Positions 37,185-51,811 of a DNA stretch of 53,553 nt are shown here, piece after piece (positions within the stretch are counted from its first letter, which is position 1; every line of letters begins with the position of its first letter). The notes under the pieces were generated by a model. That model had not been told where the DNA came from and did not search any database. It saw nothing but the letters and a program-made list of their open reading frames with translations. Position numbers and translations under genes: made by a program. The stretch is from Paulinella micropora (lineage: Eukaryota; Cercozoa; Imbricatea; Euglyphida). Where the stretch lies: assembly GCA_009731375.1 (NCBI GenBank), contig BJOX01000239.1, positions 83,325-136,877 on the forward strand, read 5' to 3'.

Positions 37185-37321
37185 CGTTTGTGTGGTTGAT
37201 AGTTTGTTGAATACTAGAAGGAACGAGGCTGGTATTGAACGCAACACCTGCTTGCAGATAGATAGATATAGATATAGATTGATTGATGGATGAATGGATG
37301 GATGGATGGATGGATAGATAC

Positions 37322-37359
<38 letters not shown>

Positions 37360-37370
37360 GGATAGATAGG

Positions 37371-37409
<39 letters not shown>

Positions 37410-37970
37410 CTAGGGAGATAGATAGATAGATAGATAGATAGATCGTTTGTGTGGTTGATAGTGTGTTGAATACTGGAAGGTACTAGGCTGGTATTGCAGG
37501 CAAAACCTTTTGACAGAAGCGCACACACAAACACATATACGCACACACACACACACACACACAAACACACACAAACACACACAAACACACACAAACACAC
37601 ACAAACACACACACACACACACTCACACTTACATTTACACACACACACACACACCACACCCCACATATACCCCCACCTATCTGCTTACACATATACACAC
37701 AGGTAAGTCGCTAGGTAGAGAGTTAAATAGACAAGATAGACAAGAAAGACAAGATCATTGTCATTTACCTGGTTGCAAAGAAAGTCTAGCGAAAGACTGA
37801 TCGAGAGTAGCCCAGCCCATCACTGGCGAACCCCACGCATCCACCAACGTCGCGACTAGATAGATACATGCATAGATAGATGGATACATACATACATACA
37901 TACATACATACATACATACATACATACGTAGTACGTAGTACGTACGTACGTACGTACGTACATACATACA

Positions 37971-38002
<32 letters not shown>

Positions 38003-38009
38003 CACCTAC

Positions 38010-38040
<31 letters not shown>

Positions 38041-38091
38041 CATACATACATAAAACCCTGGCGTGCCCCAGGCATAAACCAGCGTCGTGAC

Positions 38092-38132
<41 letters not shown>

Positions 38133-39111
38133 GAAATATCGACTAATGTCAGAAAAAAGGAGCTTCTGATTTCGTCAACCAGGAAGTCTGTGGGTAAAGT
38201 ATTAACCCGATGCCCAGCTAAGCCGTGATGTTTGCACGGAAGGGACTGATACAGGCAATACCAAAGCTCCCTAGTACCAGGCGGGGCCAGGGCTCGTTCC
38301 ATAAAGCGCCCCTTGCAGAACGAGCTCCCACCTCCATTACAGAGGGCCCAGTAAGCAGATGGAGTTTCGAGACTGTTCGACAGTCTAGTATAAACCGACA
38401 GAGCACTGTGGGTTTTATTCCGGGCTCAACAAGCGAGAAAGGGCACCCTGAGGGAACAGGATTGTGCTTCCCGTCGCTATTTCGGCATGTGACTTATAGG
38501 CGTATGGCTAGGCACACATAAGGCACCCCACCACGGGCCCAGCACACCCACACCATCCCCTAATTCTCTGTCTGTCGACAGATGGCACCCATTTCAAAAA
38601 ACCAAGCCCAAGGGAGGGTCAGTGACACCTCAAGTGGCCTTGGTTCACTCCGTGGAGTAAGTGATGAGATCAACTGATGAAATATCGACTAATGTCAGAA
38701 AAAAGGAGCTTCTGATTTCGTCAACCAGGAAGTCTGTGGGTAAAGTATTAACCCGATGCCCAGCTAAGCCGTGATGTTTGCACGGAAGGGACTGATACAG
38801 GCGATACCAAATCTCCCTAGTACCAGGTGGGGCCAGGGCTCGTTCCATAAGCGCCCCTTGCAGAACGAGCTCCCACCTCCATTACAGAGGACCCAGTAAG
38901 CAGATGGAGTTTCGAGACTGTTCGACAGTCTAGTATAAACCGACAGAACACTGTGGGTTTTATTCCGGGCTCAACAAGCGAGAAAGGGCACCCTGAGGGA
39001 ACAGGATTGTGCTTCCCGTCGCTATTTCGGCATGTGACTTATAGGCGTATGGCTGGGCACACATAAGGCACCCCGCCACGGGCCCAGCACACTCACACCA
39101 TCCCCTAATTC

Positions 39112-39165
<54 letters not shown>

Positions 39166-39335
39166 GTAGGTAGGTAGGTAGATAGATAGATAGGTAGGTA
39201 GATGGATAGGTAGGTAGATAGATAGGTAGGTAGATAGGTAGGTAGGTAGGTAGGTAGATAGGTAGGTAGGTAGATAAGATAGATAGATAGATAGAAAGGT
39301 AGGTAGGTAGGTAAGTAGGTAGGTAGGTAGGTAGG

Positions 39336-39369
<34 letters not shown>

Positions 39370-39423
39370 TGGCACTGATGTGCCCCAAGCATCCACCAGC
39401 GTCATGACTACATGCATGTGTGA

Positions 39424-39454
<31 letters not shown>

Positions 39455-39698
39455 CATATATACATACATACATACATACATACATACATACATACATACA
39501 TACATACAGCACTGGTGTACATACATACATACATACATACATACATACATGCATACATACGTACATACATACATACAGCACTGGTGTACATACATACATA
39601 CATACATACATACATGCATAAATACATACATACATACATACATACATACATACATACAGCACTGGTGTGCCCCAAGCATCCACAAGCACTGTAACTAC

Positions 39699-39741
<43 letters not shown>

Positions 39742-40079
39742 CACAGATAGATAGATAGATATATGAGATGTCGCAAAGGAATGTAGTCCTTGCAAAGGAA
39801 CGCAGTTTCACATCAAACAGTAATTTGTGTACTGTGCATGTGTCCGGGATGGGAATCACGGGTAGACTGTGTTCTGGAAAAAGGAGGAGGAAGGACGTTG
39901 AAGAAAAAGGCAATCTAGGAATGGAGAGTGGGGAGGATAAGGAAGAAGAGAAAGAAAAGGAAGCCGTTAGTCCAAGTGTTTTGAGCACCGTCAGCTTGCG
40001 CAAGCTACAATTATGACATTGTACGAGGCCTAAACCCCCGAAGGGACCTAGCCCGGGCTATGCAACACTGGACGGCTAT

Positions 40080-40125
<46 letters not shown>

Positions 40126-40456
40126 GCACTGGTGTGCCCCAAGCATGCACGATAGATATATAAATACATACCATCCATACATACATACATACATACATGC
40201 ATACATACATACATACAGCACTGGTGTGCCCCAAGCATCCACAAGCGCTGTAACTGCATACATGTCTTCCAGCTTTTGTGAGCGCCACCGTTATATATAC
40301 AACTGACTAGGACTTTAATACCCTCAACGTATATATATACATACATATATATATATGCATGTATTTTTATACATATATATACATATATACATATAACATA
40401 TATAATTTTTTTTAAATTTTTTTTTATTAACCCCATATATATACGTACATACATGC

Positions 40457-40511
<55 letters not shown>

Positions 40512-40657
40512 CAGCACTGGTGTGCCCCAAGCATGCACGATAGATACATACATACATACATACATACATGCATACATACATACATACATACAGCACTGGT
40601 ATGCCCCAAGCATCCACAAGCGTTGTGACTACATACATACATACATACATACATACA

Positions 40658-40691
<34 letters not shown>

Positions 40692-40720
40692 CATACATAC
40701 GTACGTACATACATACATAG

Positions 40721-40751
<31 letters not shown>

Positions 40752-40879
40752 CATACACACATACATACATACATACATACATACATTTACGTACATACAT
40801 ACATACATACATACATACATACACCCGTACATACATACATACATACATACATACATAAAACACTAGATATATATATGAC

Positions 40880-40913
<34 letters not shown>

Positions 40914-41722
40914 GTAGATAGATACACATGCACACACTCACACACGTACCGAGTTCAAATGGTCTTCTAAAGCTAACCGATACGTGGCGCGGAGCTAACA
41001 AAGCTACAGGCCTATTGTTCAAGCAATATGGAAATATAGATAGATAGATAGATAGATAGATAGATGGATGGATGGATGGATGGATGGATGGATAGATAGA
41101 TAGATGAGATATCGACTAATGTCAGAAAAAAGGAGCTTCTGATTTCGTCAACCAAGGAAGTCTGTAAAGTATTGACCCGATGCCCAGCTAAGCCGTGATG
41201 TTTGCACGGAAGGGACTGATACAGGCGATACCAAAGCTCCCTAGTACCAGGCGGGGCCAGGGCTCGTTCCATAAAGCGCCCCTTGCAGAACGAGCTCCCA
41301 CCTCCATTACAGAGGGCCCAGTAAGCAGATGGAGTTTCGAGACTGTTCGACAGTCTAGTATAAACCGACAGAGCACTGTGGGTTTTATTCCGGGCTCAAC
41401 AAGCGAGAAAGGGCACCCTGAGGGAACAGGATTGTGCTTCCCGTCGCTATTTCGGCATGTGACTCATAGGCGTATGGCTAGGCACACATAAGGCACCCCA
41501 CCACGGGCCCAGCACACCCACACCATCCCCTAATTCTCTGTCTGTCGACAGATGGCACCCATTTCAAAACATCAAGCCCAAGGGAGGGTCAGTGACACCT
41601 CAAGTGGCCTTGGTTCACTTCGTGGAGTAAGTGATGAGATCAACTGATGAGATATCGACTAATGTCAGAAAAAAGGAGCTTCTGATTTCGTCAACCAAGG
41701 AAGTCTGTAAAGTATTGACCCG

Positions 41723-41755
<33 letters not shown>

Positions 41756-41773
41756 GAATAGATGAATAGATGA

Positions 41774-41815
<42 letters not shown>

Positions 41816-41892
41816 GAAGAGATGAATATATAGATAGATAGATAGATAGATAGATGGATAGATATATAGATGGATGGATGGATGGATAGATG

Positions 41893-41923
<31 letters not shown>

Positions 41924-42873
41924 GGATAGATAGATAGATAGATAGATAGATAGACCCCGAGGCAAAGTCGGCTCCATAGGTTGCAACATTATCTTGGCAA
42001 AAACAACCAGAAGAAACTGTGTCGTTGTCTGCAACACTTTCCTCATGTGTTGTTGTTCCATTTCTTGCAAACACGGCCGGCCCACGCAAGCAAACCGGGC
42101 AATCGCGCGAGCAGCGCGTGTCCCGGAAAAAAACCGCCCCGCCGCCACCGGAGACGGCTGTGTTCTGGTCGAAGCCCACCGCGCTTAGAGTAGGCGCTTG
42201 CGATGGATCGGGGCAGTCCACACTGTGGTAGACCGCACCACCCTACAGACATACATACATGCATATATGATATAATACCGACAAAAAATCGCCATGTTCA
42301 CAATTCTTTTCTCAATCAAGATTTGAGGGTCAAGAATGCAGAGCACACTTCATTCAAAATGCCCCTTCTCAAGAGCCTTTTTAACGATGGTTTTTAGAAA
42401 TTGTCGTTGCGCTTGGATGGACGAAGAACGACGAGATCAACACTGGATTATTTTGCCTCTTTTAATGACCTCATAATGTAGTAAATACATACCTGAAATC
42501 CTGCCACATTGCGTGTGAAATTGACTTGGGAGAGGGAGAAATGTGAGGTAAAAACTGCCAGGGCTCCTCCCTGTCCATGCTGTGTATTCGTGTGCTTGGC
42601 CATATTGCCGCGAAAGTGGCCTCCCTGCACCTGACAGATAGGTATAGATGGATAAATGGATAGATAAGTATAGATGGATAAATGGTATAGATGGATAAAT
42701 GGTATAGATGGATAAATGGTATAGTTGGATAAATTGATAGATGGCCTCCCTGCACCTGATGAATGTAGAATAGATAGGTATAGAGGGATAAATGGGTATA
42801 TATGGATAAATGGATAGATGGACGGAGAGGTAGGTAGCTAGTTTGCTAGATAGACGGAAAGACAGATAGACAT

Positions 42874-42915
<42 letters not shown>

Positions 42916-43427
42916 GGTCATGAGGTGTGTGCGTGCTCCTGGTCACATTGCTGTGAAACTCGTTGTTGTGGACCTGATAGATAGATGGATGGAATGCACG
43001 GATGGATGGATAGATGGCTGGATATAGACAGATGGAAAGATAGAAAGATAGATAGTCCGTGCTGTGTGTCCTTGCTCCTTGCCACCTGCCGTCAAAGTCG
43101 TCGTTGTGCAACTGATAGATAGATGGATGGGTCTAGATGGATGGATGGATGGATGGATGGCTGGCCTGGCTACATTGCTGTAAAAGTCGCGTTCTGTACC
43201 TGTTGAATGGATAGATGGGTAAAGGTGGAAAAAAGGAAGGAAGGAAGCAAGGAAGGAAGGAAGTAAAGAAGGATAGATGGACGGATGAATGGATGGATGG
43301 ATGGATGGATGGATGCATAGCCTGACCACATTGCTGTGAAAGTCGCTGGATGGATGGATGGATGGATAGACGGATGGGTATAGATACATGGATGGATAGA
43401 TGGATGGATAGATGGATGGATAGATGA

Positions 43428-43480
<53 letters not shown>

Positions 43481-43514
43481 CCTCCAGCGCGCAACCCGCG
43501 TCGGCAAATAGACC

Positions 43515-43592
<78 letters not shown>

Positions 43593-43594
43593 GC

Positions 43595-43625
<31 letters not shown>

Positions 43626-43698
43626 TAGATAGATAGATAGATAGATAGATAGGTAGACAGACAGACAGACAGACAGACAGATAGACAGATAGATAGAC

Positions 43699-43735
<37 letters not shown>

Positions 43736-43841
43736 TATAGATAGATAGATATGTTTGGTCTACCAACGCTGCATATCCGAGGAGATATAAATAGATAAAT
43801 AGATAAGCATACTAGATAAATAGATAGACAGATAGATAGAT

Positions 43842-43901
<60 letters not shown>

Positions 43902-44032
43902 CCTCCAGCGCGAGAGCTAGCGACGTTGTCTTGCACTGCAACAACATATACATGTATATACTAATATGTATATACTTGTATGTATACATATAGCAAGATG
44001 AATCCCCGAACTGTGCTTACATATTTACAAAC

Positions 44033-44074
<42 letters not shown>

Positions 44075-44432
44075 NNNNNNNNNNNNNNNNNNNNNNNNNN
44101 NNNNNNNNNNNNNNNNNNNNNNNNNNNNNNNNNNNNNNNNNNNNNNNNNNNNNNNNNNNNNNNNNNCCCCCCCCCCCCCCCCCCCCCCCTCATTCGGTAA
44201 ACGTAGCAGGGCTCAGCACAAATGAACACATAATTACTGTGCAGATTAGTACAAATGCATGCATTTTCCACCTAGGCAGTCGATAAGCGTTGCGCCTGTC
44301 CTATCTAGCAAATACAGTCCACCGCCCTGCGGGGCCTTGTTGTCTATGAACTTCGATTCTGTGGCCAGCAAGAGAGACGCATCCCTTGCCAACAACCCTC
44401 CTCCCAGCGACCTAGATTAGATAGATAGATAG

Positions 44433-44480
<48 letters not shown>

Positions 44481-44533
44481 GGATAGATGGATGGATAGAT
44501 GGATGAATAGATGGATGGATGAATGGCTGAATG

Positions 44534-44576
<43 letters not shown>

Positions 44577-44843
44577 GGATAGATAGATAGATGGATAGAT
44601 AGATAGATGGATAGATAGATAGATAGATAGATGGATAGATAGATAGATAGATAGATAGATAGGTAGGTAGGTAGATAGATAGATAGATAGATAGATATAT
44701 AGATAGATAGATAGATAGATAGACAGATAGATAGATAGATGGATAGGTAGATGGATAGATAGATGGATAGATAGATAGGTAACCCTGCAAGGTTAGCATG
44801 GATCAGGAGCTTGGGACCAAGGTATAGATAGATAGATAGATAC

Positions 44844-44901
<58 letters not shown>

Positions 44902-45105
44902 CGATAGATAGACAGATAGATAGATAAGTAGGCTAACCCTACACTATTAGCGCGGATGACGAGCTGGGGGCCTAGCTGAACTTTGGCCTTGGCAATGAAC
45001 AAGCCACCCCCGGAGCTAACTGCCGTGTTGCGTGTCAGATTCGACGTGTTTGCCTATGTATATATGTATGCAGGTAGGGAGGGAGGGGGTAGGTAGGTAG
45101 GTAGG

Positions 45106-45136
<31 letters not shown>

Positions 45137-45652
45137 GTAGATAGGTAGATAGATAGATAGATGGCTTTTTGCAATAAGCTAGCCACCCCCGTAGCTAGTT
45201 GCTGTTTTTCGTGTCAGATTCGATGTATTTGTCTATGTGTATGTATGTATGTATGTATGTAAGTAGGTAGGTAGGTAGGTAGGGAGGGAGGGAGGAAGGT
45301 AGGTAGGTAGGTAGGTAGGTAGGTAGGCAGGTAGGTAGGTAGAAAGATAGATAGATAGATAGATAGATACGTAGAAAAAAAAATATCGCAAAAGGAATGT
45401 AGTCCTTGCAAAGGAATGTACTGTGCATGTGTCCGGGATGGGAATCACGGGTAGACTGTGTTCTGGAAAAAGAGGAGGTAGGTCGTTGAAGAAAAAGGCA
45501 ATCTAGGAATGGAGAGTGGGGTCTTGAGGAGGATAAGGAAGAAGAGAAAGAAAAGGAAGCCGTTAGTCCAAGTGTTTTGAGCACCGTAAGCTTGCGCAAG
45601 CTACAATGATGACACTGTATAAGGCCTAAACCCCCGAAGGGACCTAGCCCAA

Positions 45653-45686
<34 letters not shown>

Positions 45687-45857
45687 GCCTTTTTGCAATA
45701 AACTAGCCACCCGGAGCTAGTTGCTGTATTTCGTGTCAGATTCGATGTATTTGTCTATGTGTATGTATGTATGTATGTATGATGTAGGTAGGTAGGTAGG
45801 TAGGGAGGGAGGTAGGGAGGGAGGGAGGTAGGTAGGTAGGTAGGTGGGTAGGTAGGT

Positions 45858-45913
<56 letters not shown>

Positions 45914-46000
45914 GGATAGAATGAAGAAGCCACCCCCTAACTGCCGTGTGTTCGTGTCGGATGCTACATGCTTGCCTATGTAGTAGTAATAATAATAATG

Positions 46001-46061
<61 letters not shown>

Positions 46062-46435
46062 TAATAATAATAATAACTATATGCGTCTATAGCGTGGGTA
46101 GATAGGCAGGTATGTAGACAAGTAGCTAGGTAGATCAGTAGGTAGGAAGATGAACAGATAGACAGATAGACAGATAGACAGAATGCACAGAATAGACAGA
46201 TAGACTAGTAAACATGCAAATAGACAGATAGAGTAATAAACATACAGATAGACAGATAGAGATAGATACCACCACGGTGTTCGCATTTGCCCAGAGCCCT
46301 ACATACATACAACATACATACATACATACATGCATACATACAGACATACATACAGACATACATACAGACATACATACATACATACGTATGCTTGGCCTCG
46401 TTGTGTACAGCGGGGACAATAGGTAGGTAGGTAGG

Positions 46436-46483
<48 letters not shown>

Positions 46484-46536
46484 AGATAGATAGAGATAGA
46501 GAGAGAGAGAGATAGATAGATAGATAGATAGATAGG

Positions 46537-46567
<31 letters not shown>

Positions 46568-46583
46568 TTAGATAATCTAGATC

Positions 46584-46619
<36 letters not shown>

Positions 46620-46735
46620 TTTAGTCCTGCATACCTGCGCCATCATTAGCGCTGTTGTTGTTCACCTCCGACTCCATCAAGTACAAAACACTGCCTGGCC
46701 TAGCTTCTATTCCTCCCCCGTGACCTGCGACCATG

Positions 46736-46791
<56 letters not shown>

Positions 46792-46950
46792 GCTTGGCCT
46801 GCATCATACTAGTACAGAACGAGATGCAGATATATACACAAACACACACACACACACATCAAGTACAACACACTGCCTGGCCTAGCTTCTATCCTCCCCC
46901 GTGACCTGCGATCATGTTACATACATACATCATACAAGTACAGAACGAGA

Positions 46951-47000
<50 letters not shown>

Positions 47001-47139
47001 TACACACATCAAGTACAGCACACTGCCTGGCCTAGCTTCTATCCCTCCCCCGTGACCTGCGACCATGTTACATACATGCATCATACTAGTACAGAACGAG
47101 ATGCAGATATATATATATATATATATAAATATATATATG

Positions 47140-47183
<44 letters not shown>

Positions 47184-47220
47184 GCGACCTTGCTGATGCT
47201 CGAGCCTGGCGTAAACACAG

Positions 47221-47291
<71 letters not shown>

Positions 47292-47515
47292 AGTACCTAT
47301 GGCGATGTTATCGCTGATTGTCGAGCCTGCACTTACCCACAGCGCACCCCCCCCATCTAGACATACACCTATGTATGTACGCATGTATGTATGTATGTAT
47401 CTATGTATGTGTGTATGTATGTATGTATGTATGTATGTATTCTTGAGCCTGCAGTAGCCCACCACCCTGCCCATCTAGACCTATACCTATGTATGTACGC
47501 ATGTATGTATGTATG

Positions 47516-47549
<34 letters not shown>

Positions 47550-48964
47550 TGTGTATATGTATTCTTGAGCCTGCAGTAACCCACAGCACACCCCGCCCAT
47601 CTAGACCTATACCTATGTATGTACGCATGTATGTATGTATGTATGTATGTATGTATTCTTGAGCCTGCAGTAACCCACTGCACCCTGCCCATCTAGACGT
47701 ACACCTATGTATGTCCGCATGTATGTATGTATGTATGTATGTATGTATGTATGTATGTTTGTATGTATTCTTGAGCCTGCAGTAGCCCACTGCACCCTGC
47801 CCATCTAGACCTATACCTATGTATGTACGCATGTATGTATGTATGTATATATGTATGTATGTATGTATGTGTATATGTATTCTTGAGCCTGCAGTAACCC
47901 ACAGCACCCCGCCCATCTAGACCTATACCTATGTATGTATGTATGTATGTATGTATGTATGTATGTATGTATGTATGTATGTATGTATGTATTCTTGAGC
48001 CTGCAGTAACCCACTGCACCCTGCCCATCTAGACGTACACCTATGTATGTACGCATTTATGTATGTATGTATGTATGTATGTATGTATGTGTATATGTAT
48101 TCTTGAGCCTGCAGTAACCCACAGCACACCCCGCCCATCTAGACCTATACCTATGTATGTACGCATGTATGTATGTATGTATGTATGTATGTATTCTTGA
48201 GCCTGCAGTAACCCACTGCACCCTGCCCATCTAGACGTACACCTATGTATGTCCGCATGTATGTATGTATGTATGTATGTATGTATGTATGTATGTTTGT
48301 ATGTATTCTTGAGCCTGCAGTAGCCCACTGCACCCTGCCCATCTAGACCTATACCTATGTATGTACGCATGTATGTATGTATGTATATATGTATGTATGT
48401 ATGTATGTGTATATGTATTCTTGAGCCTGCAGTAACCCACAGCACCCCGCCCATCTAGACCTATACCTATGTATGTATGTATGTATGTATGTATGTATGT
48501 ATGTATGTATGTATGTATGTATGTATGTATTCTTGAGCCTGCAGTAACCCACTGCACCCTGCCCATCTAGACGTACACCTATGTATGTACGCATTTATGT
48601 ATGTATGTATGTATGTATGTATGTATTCTTGAGCTTGTCGTAACCCACTGCACCCTGCCCATCTAGACGTATACCTATGTATGTACGCATGTATGTATGT
48701 ATGTATATATGTATGTATATATGTATGTATGTATGTATGTATGCATGTATGTATTTATGTATGTATTTATGTATGTATGTATGTATTGTATGTATTGTAT
48801 GTATGTATGTATGTATTGTATGTATTGTATGTATGTATGTATGTATGTATGTATGTATGTACGTATGTATGTATGTATGTATGTATGTACGTACGTACGT
48901 ACGTATGTATGTATGTATGTATGTATGTATGTATGTATCTGTAATGTGTATGTATGTATGTATG

Positions 48965-49008
<44 letters not shown>

Positions 49009-49351
49009 GCCGGCGTCGCCCCCTGCCTGGTTGCGCAATACCTACTCATACATACATACATACATACATACATACATACATACATACATACATACATACA
49101 TACATACATACATACATACATACACAGACCCTGGCGTTTGCCTATCTGTGTATGTATGTATGTATGTATGTATGTATGAATGTATGTATGTATGTATGTA
49201 TGTATGTATTATGTATGTATGCATGCATGTATGCATATACTGTGTGCATGTATATGCAAGTATGTATGTATGCATGTATGTATGCATCATGTATGTATGT
49301 ATGTATGTATGTATGTATGCATGCATGCATGCATGCATGTATGTATGTATG

Positions 49352-49384
<33 letters not shown>

Positions 49385-49961
49385 TTGCATGTATGCATGT
49401 AACCTCGGTCTTGATGAGTGTGACATTGGAGTCTCTCCCCACCCATATCCCTCCCCCTTGCAAACGAGCTTTGTTACTCTCGATCACTGTATTCTCTACC
49501 CGAGCATAGTCATTAAACTCTAGACCTAACCCACCTATGTATGTATGTATGTATGCATGTATGCATGTATGCATGTATGTATGTATGTATGTATGTGTGT
49601 ATGTGTGTATGTATGCATGTATGCGTGTGTATGTATGTTTGTATGTATGTATGTATGTATGTGTATATGTATGTATGTATTATGTATGTATGTATGTATG
49701 CGTACCCATATTTCGGTGAGCGGAGTTGGCTGAGATAAGTGAGTCGACCATTAACAGCTGTACACATACATACATACATACATACATACATAAAAACATA
49801 CATACATACATACAGACATACATGCATGCATGCATACATACATACATACATACATACATACATACATACATACGAAAGTTAAGTTAAGATACAAACATAC
49901 ATGCATGCATACATACATACATACATACATACATACATACACACACACATACACACACACA

Positions 49962-50039
<78 letters not shown>

Positions 50040-50201
50040 AATATATGCATATATATATATATATATATACACACCTGTGAGTTCATGATGTGCATAGCTC
50101 CACCATCCGTCGTTGCATCTAAGGCGACACAAGGCAATAAATGTTGTCTTACCATTATCTTTTTGTCTTTGCTACATATACAGTGACACACAGGCATACA
50201 C

Positions 50202-50270
<69 letters not shown>

Positions 50271-51726
50271 CCCCCCCCCCCTCCCCCCCCCCTCCCCCTC
50301 TCTCTCTCTCTCTNNNNNNNNNNCCCCCCCCCCCCCTCCCCCCCCTCTCTCTCTCAACATGATCCCTGTCTTTACGGTTTTTGCTGAAGGAAGAGGCTAC
50401 GATGGTTAGCTTGCTCTTCTCATCTGCTAGGACTGCACCGCCCTGTGTTCGCTGGGCCTCGTTGTAAGAGAAGGAACAATTTGCGAAGTGTGCTTTGGCT
50501 CCGATTAGCATCACTGCTCCGGCTTTGAGGGAGGCCGTATTGTCTGGCAAAAGACATGACAAGACATGACAAGACAAGACAAGACAAGACAAGGCAAGAC
50601 AAGGCAAGACAAGGCAAGACAAGACAAGGCAAGACAAGACAAGGCAAGACAAGACAAGACAAGACAAGACAAGAAAAGACAAGACAAGAAAAGACAAGGC
50701 AAGGCAAGGCAAGGCAAGACAAGACAAGATAAGATAAGACAAGACAAGCTAAGACAAGACAAGACAAGATAAGACAAGACAAGACAAGACAAGACAAGAC
50801 AAGACAAGACAAGACAAGATAAGACAGGATAAGACAGGACAAGATAAGACAAGACAAGACAAGATAAGACAAGACAAGACAAGACACGACAAGGCAAGGC
50901 ATGACAAGACATGACAAGACATGACAAGACATGACAAAACAAGACAAAACAAGACAAAACAAGACAAAACAAGACAAGACAAGACAAGACAAGACAGGAC
51001 AGGACAGGACAGGACAGGACAGGACAAGACAAGACAAGACAAGACAAGACACGACAAGACAAGACAAGACAAGACAAGACAAGACAAGTGTGCTTAGGCT
51101 GCAATCACACTGGTACGGCCTTGAGGGAGCTCGCATTACCTGAAAGAGACAGAAGGGCAAGAGTAGTGGAATGGAAAGAACGGCAAAAGTGAGGCACTGG
51201 AATGGACATAATGGCAAAAGTGAGGCAGTGGAATGGACAAAATAGCAAAAGTGAGGCAGTGAGAGGAACTATATAAGCACATTGATCTGCATACATACAT
51301 ACATACATACATACATGTACATACATACATACATACAAATAGGTTTATCTGCACACCTGTAAAGCCGCAATTCTCCACCACCATCTCTCCTTCATTGGCC
51401 ATAAATGCGGCGCCCTAATGTACATACATATATACATACATGCATACAGACAGACAGACAGACAGACAGACATTACAATACATTACATTACATTACATTA
51501 CATTACATTACATTACATTACATTACATGACATGACATATACATACATACATACATACATACATACATGCATACATACATACATATATATATATATATAT
51601 TTATATTTCTATGCACATTATATTATATATATATGTATATATGTATATATATGTATACATATATATGATATATATATGTATTACATATATATATATATAC
51701 ATATATACATACATACATACATACAT

Positions 51727-51811
<85 letters not shown>

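Noticed and set aside
43745-43790. A 5-nt exon (CGTTG) between exons 19 and 20
   Set aside because: Exon 20 at 43482-43513 already joins exons 19 and 21 in phase with a better motif.
47440-48663. A CRISPR array or a set of true tandem exons
   Set aside because: The between-repeat parts are GTAT microsatellite. Each unit has only the 5' half of exon 12 without its donor, so they are edge copies.
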